This document shows, piece after piece, positions 43,655-51,475 of a DNA stretch of 64,000 bases (within the stretch, counting starts at the first letter, position 1; every line of letters begins with the position of its first letter). The translations under genes were made by a program, and so were the position numbers. The notes below the pieces were generated by a model, which was not told the origin of the DNA, searched no databases, and was given only the letters and a program-made list of their open reading frames with translations. Source of the DNA: Amycolatopsis sp. FDAARGOS 1241 (lineage in GTDB: Bacteria > Actinomycetota > Actinomycetes > Mycobacteriales > Pseudonocardiaceae). The DNA lies in the NCBI RefSeq assembly GCF_016889705.1, contig NZ_CP069526.1, positions 8,770,001-8,834,000 on the forward strand, read 5' to 3'.

Positions 43655-44668
43655 TCATGCGATGTTTTTTGTGGTGGTTTTCGCCTCCACGAGCCGGGTG
43701 CTCTTGATTTTCCGCCCGGGCACGACAACCGGCATCGGACTACCTTTCGACGCGGCGATCTCCACCAGCTCTCGCGCGTACTCCGGGAGGTCCCGGCGCT
43801 CGCTCCACGCCGCGTAAATGGGTTTTGCCGGCATCTCCTGGTCGACGGCAACCAGATGCAGCCGGCCTTCCGCGAGTTCGGACCGCACGGTGGAGAGGTT
43901 CAGCACCGTCACCCGCTTGCTCGTCGCGACTGCTTGCTTGATCGCCGCGCTGGACGGGAATTCGACATAGCTTCGCGGAGCGCGGGCAGTGCCCAGCAAC
44001 TCATCCGTGAACTCCCGGAGCCCCGAGCCGCGCTCGCGCAGGACGAGTTGCGCGGATGCCAGCTCGTGCACCGTGACGGCACTGGGCCGCCTGGCCCACG
44101 GGTGCTTCGAGCCGACCACCACGGCCAGCCTGTCATCGCAGATGTAGCGGGTGACCATGTCGTCGCCGAATTGCTTCTGCACTTGGCTTCCGGCCTGGCA
44201 CCAGCCATCGATGAACGCGAGATCGACGTGGCTCGCGCGGATCAGCTGGCGGAGCGTGTCGACGCTGCCGGTCTGCACCTCCACCCGGGCCTCGCCGAAC
44301 GAGAACCCCGACCGGTTCAGCCATTCGGGGATCAAGTGCTCGGAGATGGCCGGGCTGCCCGCGACCCGTAGCCGTTTCGCATCAGCGGACTGGGAGCCGG
44401 AGCCGAACTCCAGCAACTCGCGCGCGGCCTGCATGACGTTGCGGGCGTACTTCGCCAGCATTTCTCCTTCCTCGGTGAGCTTCGAACCGGTAGGAGAGCG
44501 CTCCAGCAGCCGGAGACCCAGGCGACGTTCCATCGCGCTGATCCGGATACTGGCGGCCGGCTGCGACAGGCTGTGCGCTTGAGCCGCCTTTCCCACGCTG
44601 CCGTAGCTTTCGACCGACAGCAGCAAATCGAGGTCGGCGAGCTGAGGCATCTTTGACGGAAGAACCAC
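43655..44668 (-). CDS. LysR-family regulator of the fba/glpX unit
   Basis: A 337-residue LysR-type regulator. The N-terminal helix-turn-helix (L-L-L-S-V-E-S-Y-G-S-V-G-K-A-A-Q-A-H-S-L-S-Q-P-A-A-S) is followed by a substrate-binding domain (about 95-310) of the CbbR/CysB type. GTG 44668 has a GAGAGGTGA site; a second start, ATG 44650, has none. It lies directly upstream of fba on the same strand, so it may control fba-glpX-HAD and itself. Like CbbR, it might sense a sugar phosphate; that is inference from fold and place. Confidence 0.88.
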   Translation of the reverse strand: MVLPSKMPQLADLDLLLSVESYGSVGKAAQAHSLSQPAASIRISAMERRLGLRLLERSPTGSKLTEEGEMLAKYARNVMQAARELLEFGSGSQSADAKRLRVAGSPAISEHLIPEWLNRSGFSFGEARVEVQTGSVDTLRQLIRASHVDLAFIDGWCQAGSQVQKQFGDDMVTRYICDDRLAVVVGSKHPWARRPSAVTVHELASAQLVLRERGSGLREFTDELLGTARAPRSYVEFPSSAAIKQAVATSKRVTVLNLSTVRSELAEGRLHLVAVDQEMPAKPIYAAWSERRDLPEYARELVEIAASKGSPMPVVVPGRKIKSTRLVEAKTTTKNIA

Positions 44669-45165
44669 GATTTCACCTCTCGCTCAGACTGGGCCCTACT
44701 GTGATCTGCGGTCGAAATGCTCGGTTTACGAAGGGTGCCGGATGGCAGCTGTCGACCACACCGGCGACTCGCGGTGTGTTATGAGACTGCCCGGAGGCTG
44801 TGTGCTTGGTCAATCCGTTGGGCACGAACGCGCGCCGTGCGCGCATGAACGGCGGCCACAGCGCCACCTGCGGGCGATCTCCGAAATCGGACGGCGGTAC
44901 TGAATGACAACCGCCTCGAGTTCACGAGCCCGATCTGCTCTCGACCGGCGGCCAAGACGCCCTTCGTGACACCACGGGCACCGTTCGTCCTCCATTCACC
45001 GCCGCTCGTTATCCGCACGTTGCCGCACTTCCCGGGCATCGGTGATAGTTTGCGACCGAGCGGCGAATTTCCCGGCGACCTGGCCGCCGCTCGTTTTCGA
45101 AAATGCGTATTCACGTCACCGTGCTGCCCATTTTGTGGCGCGGCAGGTGACCGATACCCCCTGCC
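44669..45165. other. Intergenic region between pepN and the LysR gene
   Basis: About 500 nt holding the LysR promoter and the end of the pqq operon. A minus-strand open frame (44779-45210) has basic, low-complexity composition and no ribosome site, so I do not call it a gene. Confidence 0.4.
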
Positions 45166-45208
45166 GGCGCAAGGCTCCGGGATGCATGGGGCACCGGGGC
45201 TTTGCGCC
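45166..45208 (-). terminator. Hairpin at the end of the pqq operon
   Basis: A 15-bp stem with two mismatches (45166-45180 and 45194-45208) and 13-nt loop lies 19 nt after the aminopeptidase stop. It is a fair terminator candidate for the pqq operon; the T-run is weak. Confidence 0.5.
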
Positions 45209-45226
45209 ATCCACCCGAGTTTCCGG

Positions 45227-47773
45227 TCAGCGCGTTCGGTGCGCCGCGTCGCACGCGCGCGCTGCCCGTATGGTGACGAGCTCGGATCGCTGCTCCCTGA
45301 CCACCTTCAGCACGCTTTCGGCGAGCTGCCCGGCCTCGAGCAGGTCGTCCGTGCCCGCCAGCACGCAGTGCTCGACGTCGGTGAACCGGGGAAAGAGCGC
45401 GCGAGCGAACGCCACCGCGAACTCGGTCTGGGCGGCTCCCGCCATGCTCTCCAACGCCCGCAAGTAGCGGTCCGCATAAGGTGTGAGCACCGCCTCCTGC
45501 CCCGGTTGCCGCAGCCCGGCCATGATGGCTTTCCGTTCCGCGAGCGAGAAGCCGTCGCTGAACAACCGCGTCCACGCTTCTTCTTTGGCCGCACGGGTGG
45601 GGCGTGCGGCCGCTACCATCAAGGCGTTCCGGCGGCCGCTGTCGCCCGGGTCTGCTTCCACCGCGACGTTTAGAAGTCCGTCGATGTCGCCACCAGTGGT
45701 CGCGAGGCGGAGCAAGGCCCGCCACCGCAGATCTCGATCCGCGTCCAGTTCTGCCCAGGGGGACCGCCCGCACACTATTTCGCTCAGCAGATCGTGATCG
45801 CCGGCCTGGACCACCCCGACGAGGGCGCGGGCGAGGACCAGCCGGCGATCGCTGCCCGCGGCGGCGCCGGCCAACTGCTCACGCACTCGGCGCGCCATGA
45901 CCTTGAGCTGCCGGCAACTGCTGACCGGGTCACCGTAGACCCGCTCCGCCTGCACCGCCCGCTCCAAGAGCACTTCCACGACGCCGGCCTCGCTCTCCTG
46001 CGTTCCGTGCGTGAGCACGGCCGAGGCGTAGCTGCGCGCAGGCAAGCGCGCGTCGAGCACGTCGTCCCACAACGCTCCCCAGACGACGGCTCGCGCCCGT
46101 GGGTCGTCCAGTGTGGACAGACTACGCAAGGCAGTCCGACGGGACCGTGGGTCCAGCCTGACCTTGACGTGGCTCGCGGCATCGTCGTTGGGCACCAGCA
46201 GGTCCGGCCGCGGGCTGCCGAGCCCGGCGAGTTCACCCTCGCATCTGCGGGGGCTGAGCGACACGAGCGCGCGTTGCCGCAGCACCAGCTTGCCGTCGTG
46301 GTCGTCGAACGCGGCAAGCCGAAGATCCAGGTGGCGCGGCGGAACACCCGGATCGCGCCGCTGCACCAGCCGATCACCACCCGCGTGGCGGACCACCTCG
46401 ACCGTGTTGACCCCAGGACGCAGCAGCCATTCGGCCACCCACCGGTCCACGTCTTCGTTCGAGGCCTGCCGCAGCGCCGCCACGAAATCGTCGAGCCCGG
46501 CGTTTCCCCACGCGTGCGCCCGCAGAAATCTCCGGACACCGGCCACAAAGGACTCCCAACCCACGCGTTCGGCGAGGTCGTGGAGCACCGCCGCGCCTCT
46601 CAGGTAGACGATCGGGCCGAGGTTCGACCTCGCGGCGTCGGTGTCGGCGGTCGGCACCCGGATCGGGTGGCTGGTGGGCAACTGGTCGGCGTGCCGAGCG
46701 ATCGGCAGGGCGTGGTGGGCGAAGGCGGTCCAGCCTTCCCCGTACGGCGTCGCTTCGGCCTGCGCGACGACCGCCATCATCGTCGCGAAGGACTCGTTCA
46801 GCCACACGTCGTCCCACCAGCGCATCGTCACGTAGTCGCCGAACCACATGTGCGCCATCTCGTGCAGCAGGATCTCCGCGCGTCTTCGCCGCGCTTCCTC
46901 AGTGGCCCGATGCCCGAACAAGAGCCGTTCGTTGAGCGTCACACAGCCGGGGTGTTCCATCCCGCCGAACGCGTACTCGGGCGCGAAGACGTGGTCGTAC
47001 TTGGTGAACGGGTACGGCAGGTCGAACAGCCGGCGGTAGAAGTCGAGGCCGCGGCTGATCACGTCGAAGATTTCGGGTGCGTCGCCGACGAGTTGCGCGA
47101 AGAGCGAGCCCCGCGCGTACAGCGTCATCGGCACTGCGCGGTGGCTGGAACGCAGCAGGCGGAACGGGCCGGCGGCGAAGGCCACCAAGTACGGCGGCAG
47201 CGGAGGCGTGCGGCCGAAGCGCCACGTCGAACGTTCGTCGCCGGCCGGCGCCAGTGGCTCCTCGTGGTCGGTGTTGGCGACCACGACCCAGGCGGCGTCG
47301 ACGGTGACGGTCAGGTCCACCGTTGCCTTCAGGTCGGGCTGGTCGAAACAGGCAAACACCGTGTGCGCCGCGAAGGGTTCGAATTTGGTGTGCACGTAGA
47401 CCTGACCGTCACGCGGGTCGCGGAACCGGTGCAGCCCCTCACCGGTCCGCGAATACGAAGCGGAACCGGCCACGCGAACCGTGTTCCCGCCAGGTCGCAC
47501 GTCGAGCCGGACGCGCGTCCCGTCGTGCGCGTCCGGCCCCAGCTCACGCCCGTTGCACTCGACCGACTCGACCGTCCCCGCGAAGTCCAGGAACACGGCC
47601 GCAGCCCCGGAACAAGCTTGGAAGCACACCACCGTGGTCGTCGCGAACTGCTGTTCGCCCACGGTCAAGTCGAGTTCCACCGCGTACTGGACTTCGGAGA
47701 TCTCGGCCGAACGCGCTGCCGCCTCACCCTCCGTCAGCTTGCTCCCGGAGGCCACACGGCCTTCGAATGGCAT
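45227..47773 (-). CDS. M1 family aminopeptidase in the pqq operon
   Basis: An 848-residue M1 metallopeptidase. The exopeptidase motif F-G-G-M-E-H-P-G and zinc motif H-E-M-A-H-M-W-F-G-D...N-E-S-F-A are complete, and the C-terminal helical ERAP-type domain is present, as in PepN. It begins 4 nt after the pqqE stop and is the last gene of pqqA2-B-C-D-E, so it is expressed with PQQ synthesis. Many bacteria use M16 proteases PqqF/PqqG to free the cross-linked Glu-Tyr from PqqA, and none is seen here. This M1 enzyme is a candidate for trimming the modified peptide. Confidence 0.88.
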   Translation of the reverse strand: MPFEGRVASGSKLTEGEAAARSAEISEVQYAVELDLTVGEQQFATTTVVCFQACSGAAAVFLDFAGTVESVECNGRELGPDAHDGTRVRLDVRPGGNTVRVAGSASYSRTGEGLHRFRDPRDGQVYVHTKFEPFAAHTVFACFDQPDLKATVDLTVTVDAAWVVVANTDHEEPLAPAGDERSTWRFGRTPPLPPYLVAFAAGPFRLLRSSHRAVPMTLYARGSLFAQLVGDAPEIFDVISRGLDFYRRLFDLPYPFTKYDHVFAPEYAFGGMEHPGCVTLNERLLFGHRATEEARRRRAEILLHEMAHMWFGDYVTMRWWDDVWLNESFATMMAVVAQAEATPYGEGWTAFAHHALPIARHADQLPTSHPIRVPTADTDAARSNLGPIVYLRGAAVLHDLAERVGWESFVAGVRRFLRAHAWGNAGLDDFVAALRQASNEDVDRWVAEWLLRPGVNTVEVVRHAGGDRLVQRRDPGVPPRHLDLRLAAFDDHDGKLVLRQRALVSLSPRRCEGELAGLGSPRPDLLVPNDDAASHVKVRLDPRSRRTALRSLSTLDDPRARAVVWGALWDDVLDARLPARSYASAVLTHGTQESEAGVVEVLLERAVQAERVYGDPVSSCRQLKVMARRVREQLAGAAAGSDRRLVLARALVGVVQAGDHDLLSEIVCGRSPWAELDADRDLRWRALLRLATTGGDIDGLLNVAVEADPGDSGRRNALMVAAARPTRAAKEEAWTRLFSDGFSLAERKAIMAGLRQPGQEAVLTPYADRYLRALESMAGAAQTEFAVAFARALFPRFTDVEHCVLAGTDDLLEAGQLAESVLKVVREQRSELVTIRAARACDAAHRTR

Positions 47774-47776
47774 CCG

Positions 47777-48901
47777 TCAGAGCCGGCGCGCCGACGCGCG
47801 CGGGCGGCGGTAGACCAGCTTCTCCCGCAGCAGTTCGCCGTCTGCCGCGACCTCCTCCTCATTGGCGCGAACGAGGGCCTCTTGCACCAAGTGGTGGTCG
47901 GGCGAGTGCATGCACACCGGGTCGGTGCGCGCCGCATCGCCGGTCAACGCGAACGCCTGGCACCGGCAGCCGCCGAAATCGATCTCCTTGCGCGGGCAGC
48001 TGTGGCACGGATCGGGCATCCACTCCGTGCCCCGGAACGCCTGGAAGGCCTCGGAATTCGACCAGATCCACGCGAGGTCGTGGTCGCGAACCGACGAGAA
48101 GTTCATCGTCGTGACCTCCGCGGCCACCGGGCACGGGTACACGGTGCCGTCGGGCGCGACGGTCAGCGCGTTCTGCGCCCAGCCGCCCATGCACGGCTTC
48201 GGGTAGGGCTCGTAGTAGTCCGGCAGGATCCAGAGGATTTCCATGTGGTCCCCCAGCTCGGCCTTCCGGCGTTCGTAAACGGCCACCGCCTCGTCCAGCT
48301 GGGCCTTGCTCGGCATCAGCAGATCGCGGTTGCGCAGAGCCCAGCCGTAGTACTGGCTGTTGGCGAGCTCCAGCCGCTCGGCGCCCCATGACTCACAGAC
48401 GTCGATGATCGCGTCCAGGCGAGACAGGTTCAGCCGGTGCAGCACCACGTTCATGTTCAGCGGCAGTCCGGCGTCGCGGATGATGCGCGCGGCGGCCTCT
48501 TTTTTGTCGAACCGCCTGCTCGCCGCGACCAGGTTCGTCGACTCGGCGGCGTCGCCCTGAATGCTCAGCTGGGCGCTGTTGAGCCCCGCCGAAACCAGGG
48601 ATTTCGCCCGGCTCTCCGTGAGCCCGAGGCCGCTGGTGATCAGGTTCGTGTACAGGCCGAGGCCACGGCATTCGGCGACCAGCGTCTCCAGATCACCGCG
48701 GACGAGGGGTTCACCGCCGGAAAAGTGCACCTGCACGACACCGAGCCCGGCTGCCTCGCGGATCACCCGCAACCAGTCTTCGGTGGCGAGCTCGTCCTCC
48801 CGGTCCAGCAGTGTCAACGGGTTCGAGCAGTAGATGCAGTGCAACGGGCATTGGTGCGTGACTTCGGCCAGCAGGCCGTACGGCTGCGGCATCCCGGTCA
48901 T
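47777..48901 (-). CDS. pqqE: PqqA peptide cyclase (radical SAM)
   Basis: A 374-residue radical S-adenosylmethionine enzyme that joins Glu and Tyr of PqqA by a carbon-carbon bond. The cluster motif is Q-C18-P-L-H-C22-I-Y-C25, followed by G-G-E-P. A C-terminal SPASM domain has Cys at C-M-G-G-W, Y-P-C-P, C-H-S-C-P and G-G-C-R-C. ATG 48901 overlaps the pqqD stop (ATGA), and longer upstream frames run through pqqD. Length and order are as in known PqqE. It needs PqqD as peptide-binding partner. Confidence 0.96.
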   Translation of the reverse strand: MTGMPQPYGLLAEVTHQCPLHCIYCSNPLTLLDREDELATEDWLRVIREAAGLGVVQVHFSGGEPLVRGDLETLVAECRGLGLYTNLITSGLGLTESRAKSLVSAGLNSAQLSIQGDAAESTNLVAASRRFDKKEAAARIIRDAGLPLNMNVVLHRLNLSRLDAIIDVCESWGAERLELANSQYYGWALRNRDLLMPSKAQLDEAVAVYERRKAELGDHMEILWILPDYYEPYPKPCMGGWAQNALTVAPDGTVYPCPVAAEVTTMNFSSVRDHDLAWIWSNSEAFQAFRGTEWMPDPCHSCPRKEIDFGGCRCQAFALTGDAARTDPVCMHSPDHHLVQEALVRANEEEVAADGELLREKLVYRRPRASARRL

Positions 48902-49173
48902 GTGACCACCACCCAACCCCGTCCGCACGCATCCTCGAGGAACTTCATCACGTCGTTCGCGAGATCGGCCGCTTCGAAGTCCTTCTCGAGCTGGTCGACC
49001 ACATCTCGGACCGTCCGGCTGCCGTCGCACAGCCCCAAGATCGCTGCCCCGGACGTGTTCAGGAGCACGACCCGCTCGGGCAACAGCAGCAGCTCCACGT
49101 TCCGAACGTTGTCGTGCTTGAGCATCGCCTTGGTCGCCAGCCGCGGAATGGCTGTCAAGTCGGTTTCGTCCAT
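48898..49173 (-). CDS. pqqD: PqqA-binding chaperone PqqD
   Basis: A 91-residue RiPP recognition element that binds PqqA and presents it to PqqE. Family signatures are P-R-L-A at the N-terminus, then V-L-L-N-T-S-G-A-A-I-L-G-L-C-D-G and V-V-D-Q-L, with the winged-helix length. ATG 49173 overlaps the pqqC stop. It must recognise both PqqA versions of this genome unless one is unused. Confidence 0.94.
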   Translation of the reverse strand: MDETDLTAIPRLATKAMLKHDNVRNVELLLLPERVVLLNTSGAAILGLCDGSRTVRDVVDQLEKDFEAADLANDVMKFLEDACGRGWVVVT

Positions 49174-49868
49174 CACGAACTCTTGCTGTACGCGAGTTCT
49201 ACGGCATCCAGCAGGCTCCAGAGGACGTCGCACTTGAACTCCAGCGCTCGTGCGCACGCGTCCTGCTGCTCCCTGGTCTTCGCGTGGTTGATCACCAGGT
49301 CGAGCAGGTGCGCGATGTCCTTGGGCTGCTGGGTGAGCCGCGCCCGGAAGTACTCCAAGCCTTCCGGGGCGATCCACGGGTAGTGGTGCTGGACGTCGGT
49401 GATCCGCCTGCTGAGCAGATCCGGTGCGAACAGCTCGGTCAGCGCCGACGCCACGGCCTCAAGCCACGGCTTCTGGCGGCAGAAATCCACGTAGGCGTCG
49501 ACGGCGAAGCGCACGCCGGGCAGTACCGTGTCGATGTCGAACAGCTCTTCCCGGCTCAAGCCGACAGCTGCGCCGAGGCGGATCCACTTTTCGAGGCCGC
49601 CTTCGTCTCCCGTGCGCCCGTCGTGATCGATGATGCGCTGAATCCACTGGCGCCGATCCTCCCGGCCGGGGAGCTTGGTCAGGATGAACGCGTCCTTCTT
49701 CGGCAGGTTCATCTGGTAGTAGAAGCGATTCCGCACCCATCCGCGGAACTCCGCTTCGGACAGCTCACCCGCGTGCATCCGCTCGTTGAACGGGTGCAGA
49801 TGGTGGTACCGCTTTTCTCCGATGGACCGCAGGTGCGCCTCGAACTCCTCAGCAGACCACGCGTTCAT
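49173..49868 (-). CDS. pqqC: Pyrroloquinoline-quinone synthase PqqC
   Basis: A 231-residue cofactor-free oxidase that performs the last ring closure and oxidation to PQQ. Conserved segments include R-Y-H-H-L-H-P-F-N, G-W-V-R-N-R-F-Y-Y-Q, I-D-H-D-G and E-F-K-C-D-V-L-W. ATG 49868 overlaps the pqqB stop; size is standard. No fusion with PqqD, unlike some methylotrophs. Confidence 0.96.
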   Translation of the reverse strand: MNAWSAEEFEAHLRSIGEKRYHHLHPFNERMHAGELSEAEFRGWVRNRFYYQMNLPKKDAFILTKLPGREDRRQWIQRIIDHDGRTGDEGGLEKWIRLGAAVGLSREELFDIDTVLPGVRFAVDAYVDFCRQKPWLEAVASALTELFAPDLLSRRITDVQHHYPWIAPEGLEYFRARLTQQPKDIAHLLDLVINHAKTREQQDACARALEFKCDVLWSLLDAVELAYSKSS

Positions 49869-50767
49869 ACTTCCACCTCCAAGCCGGCTCGACCGATTTC
49901 GATGCCCAAGTCCGTCACCCAGCGCCGCTCCTTGGACTCTTCGTCGAGAATCGGGTTCGTGTTGTTGATGTGGGTGTAGATCTTTCGCTTCGCGGGCAGC
50001 GCAGCCAGCGCCCGGGCCGAGCCGTCCTCGCCGCTGACGGGCATGTGGCCCATGGAGCGTCCGGTCCGGCTTCCCGCGCCCCGGCGCGACATTTCGTCGT
50101 CGGTCCAGAACGTGCCGTCCACGAAGACGCAATCAGCCGACGCCACCTGCTCGGCGAACTTCTCGTCCCACCGGGGCAGCGTCGGCGCGTACACCGCGAT
50201 CCCGCCGGTCACCTTGTCTTCGAGGCGGTAGCCCACCTCCCACTCCGACGACGGGCCGCGAAGCCGCGATTGCCCGACGTAGCGAGGGGCCTTGGCTCCG
50301 GTCATGAACGCGGTCACGCGCAACCGATCGTCCAGATCCAGCGGCTTGCCGATTTCGACCAAGGACCAGGAGAAGTCCGCGTAGTCGCTCAGCAACTCCC
50401 GGACCGGGAACCACAGGGTCAGCGCCTCCAGCACGGGATACGTCCCGTACACCGTCAGCGAGGACTCCTCACGCAGCATCAGCAAGCCGATCGTGTGATC
50501 GAACTCCGCGTCCGTCAACAACACACCGGCAACCGGTGTCTTCCTGATTTCCGGACCCGGGTGCAACGCGGGATCCGCCGCTATCTGGTGATGGACGTCC
50601 GGGGTTGCGTTGAGCAGGAACCACTGCTCGCCGTCTCCGGACACCGCGATCGCCGCGTGGGTCGTCGCGGCTTCAGGCTTGGCGCGGGCCTTGCGGCACC
50701 CGGCGCAAGCGCAATTCCACTGCGGATAACCTCCGCCTGCCGCGGCTCCGAGGCAATGAATGAACAC
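49865..50767 (-). CDS. pqqB: PQQ biosynthesis protein PqqB
   Basis: A 300-residue metallo-beta-lactamase-fold protein that hydroxylates the tyrosine-derived ring of the cross-linked Glu-Tyr intermediate. It begins with L-G-A-A-A-G-G-G-Y-P-Q-W-N-C-A-C-A-G-C, the diagnostic PqqB signature with a Cys pair, and keeps T-D-A-E-F-D-H-T-I-G-L and H-I-N-N-T-N-P-I. GTG 50767 gives this signature at the right distance; 17 nt separate it from pqqA2. Confidence 0.95.
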   Translation of the reverse strand: MFIHCLGAAAGGGYPQWNCACAGCRKARAKPEAATTHAAIAVSGDGEQWFLLNATPDVHHQIAADPALHPGPEIRKTPVAGVLLTDAEFDHTIGLLMLREESSLTVYGTYPVLEALTLWFPVRELLSDYADFSWSLVEIGKPLDLDDRLRVTAFMTGAKAPRYVGQSRLRGPSSEWEVGYRLEDKVTGGIAVYAPTLPRWDEKFAEQVASADCVFVDGTFWTDDEMSRRGAGSRTGRSMGHMPVSGEDGSARALAALPAKRKIYTHINNTNPILDEESKERRWVTDLGIEIGRAGLEVEV

Positions 50768-50784
50768 AGCGCGAAAACAATCCG

Positions 50785-50859
50785 TCAGCGCCGGCTCAGG
50801 TGGCCGGTGACTTCAGGGCACGCCTCGAGCAGCGCAAAATCAGGCGTTTCCCACCTCAT
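50785..50859 (-). CDS. PqqA-like precursor with His in place of Tyr20
   Basis: ATG 50859, after GAGGGAGGA, opens a 24-residue peptide at the head of the pqq operon. It begins M-R-W-E-T-P-D-F and reads C-P-E16-V-T-G-H20-L-S-R-R to the stop. Compared with the orphan PqqA (38940), the first six residues and the E-x-T-G spacing agree, but position 20 is His, not Tyr. PQQ cannot be made from it by the known chemistry, as Tyr supplies the quinone ring. It may be a decoy or decayed copy, or a precursor of a Glu-His product. It is too short for gene finders and easily missed. Confidence 0.8.
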   Translation of the reverse strand: MRWETPDFALLEACPEVTGHLSRR

Positions 50860-51280
50860 GGCGTCCTCCCTCAAATCCGACCAGGCACCGTTGCCCGCCG
50901 AGCATTAATCCAGGGCGGCTATCGGGTATAGTCGCGCTGAACTCGGCGTGTCTTTTCACAGCTTCTTCGCCGCCGCCTGGGCTGGCAACCGATCGCGAAC
51001 GACCGGCACCGAATCATTCACCAACGGCGGGCGTGCTGTCACGAACGGAGTGCGGCGGTGCCGGCTGCCCGAATACGCCGAGCACGTTGCCCATAATGCC
51101 CTTTGACCAGCGGTTTTCCGGCAAAGACGGCGGGCGGTCGCGCGGCCCGAAGTCGAGGAACGAGGCCGGGTGGCGGCAGCGGCCGGCGTCGAGCCCTCCG
51201 GGCCACACCGTACGAACGGCGACGCGGCCCGGCCGCGCCGACCAGCATTGCGCGCTGACAACCGGTGAACTCAACCGGGG
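50860..51280. other. Divergent region between the pqq operon and hxlA2
   Basis: About 420 nt upstream of the pqq operon. The 90 nt next to pqqA2 are AT-richer (a GGGTATAGTC-like -10 word near 50925-50934) and probably hold its promoter. A minus-strand frame at 51014-51274 has no homology, so it is not called. Confidence 0.4.
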
Positions 51281-51339
51281 TGGTTATTTGTTGTGCGCAT
51301 CGGGGGATTGTGTTTTTGCATGTGGTCGGGTGTTGCTGG
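51281..51339 (+). promoter_or_regulatory. 59-nt conserved hxlA upstream block, copy 2
   Basis: The same as 27649-27707 in inverted orientation on the map, at 137-195 nt upstream of hxlA2. A second shared word lies at 51355-51373, followed by unlike sequence up to the shared GAGGAGTGTCTT leader. Conservation of only these parts points to protein binding or leader structure. Confidence 0.65.
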
Positions 51340-51475
51340 GTTTTGGCTGAGTAGGGAATTGTTGTGGGGGTTGGTGGCCCGGTTTCGTGTTCTGGGTGGC
51401 GGGTGTCGCTGCCGGCGGGACCGGGGTGTGGTCGACGGGTGCGGTGCACTGTCGTGACCAGTAGAGGAGTGTCTT

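Noticed and set aside
44779..45210. Possible 143-aa gene between the LysR gene and the aminopeptidase
   Set aside because: Basic low-complexity composition, no ribosome site, overlaps the probable pqq operon terminator.
45794..48391. Plus-strand open frame of 865 codons opposite the aminopeptidase and pqqE
   Set aside because: Antisense shadow of two well-supported genes; no ribosome site or family.
51014..51274. Possible 86-aa minus-strand gene upstream of the pqq operon
   Set aside because: No family, no ribosome site; lies in the divergent control region.
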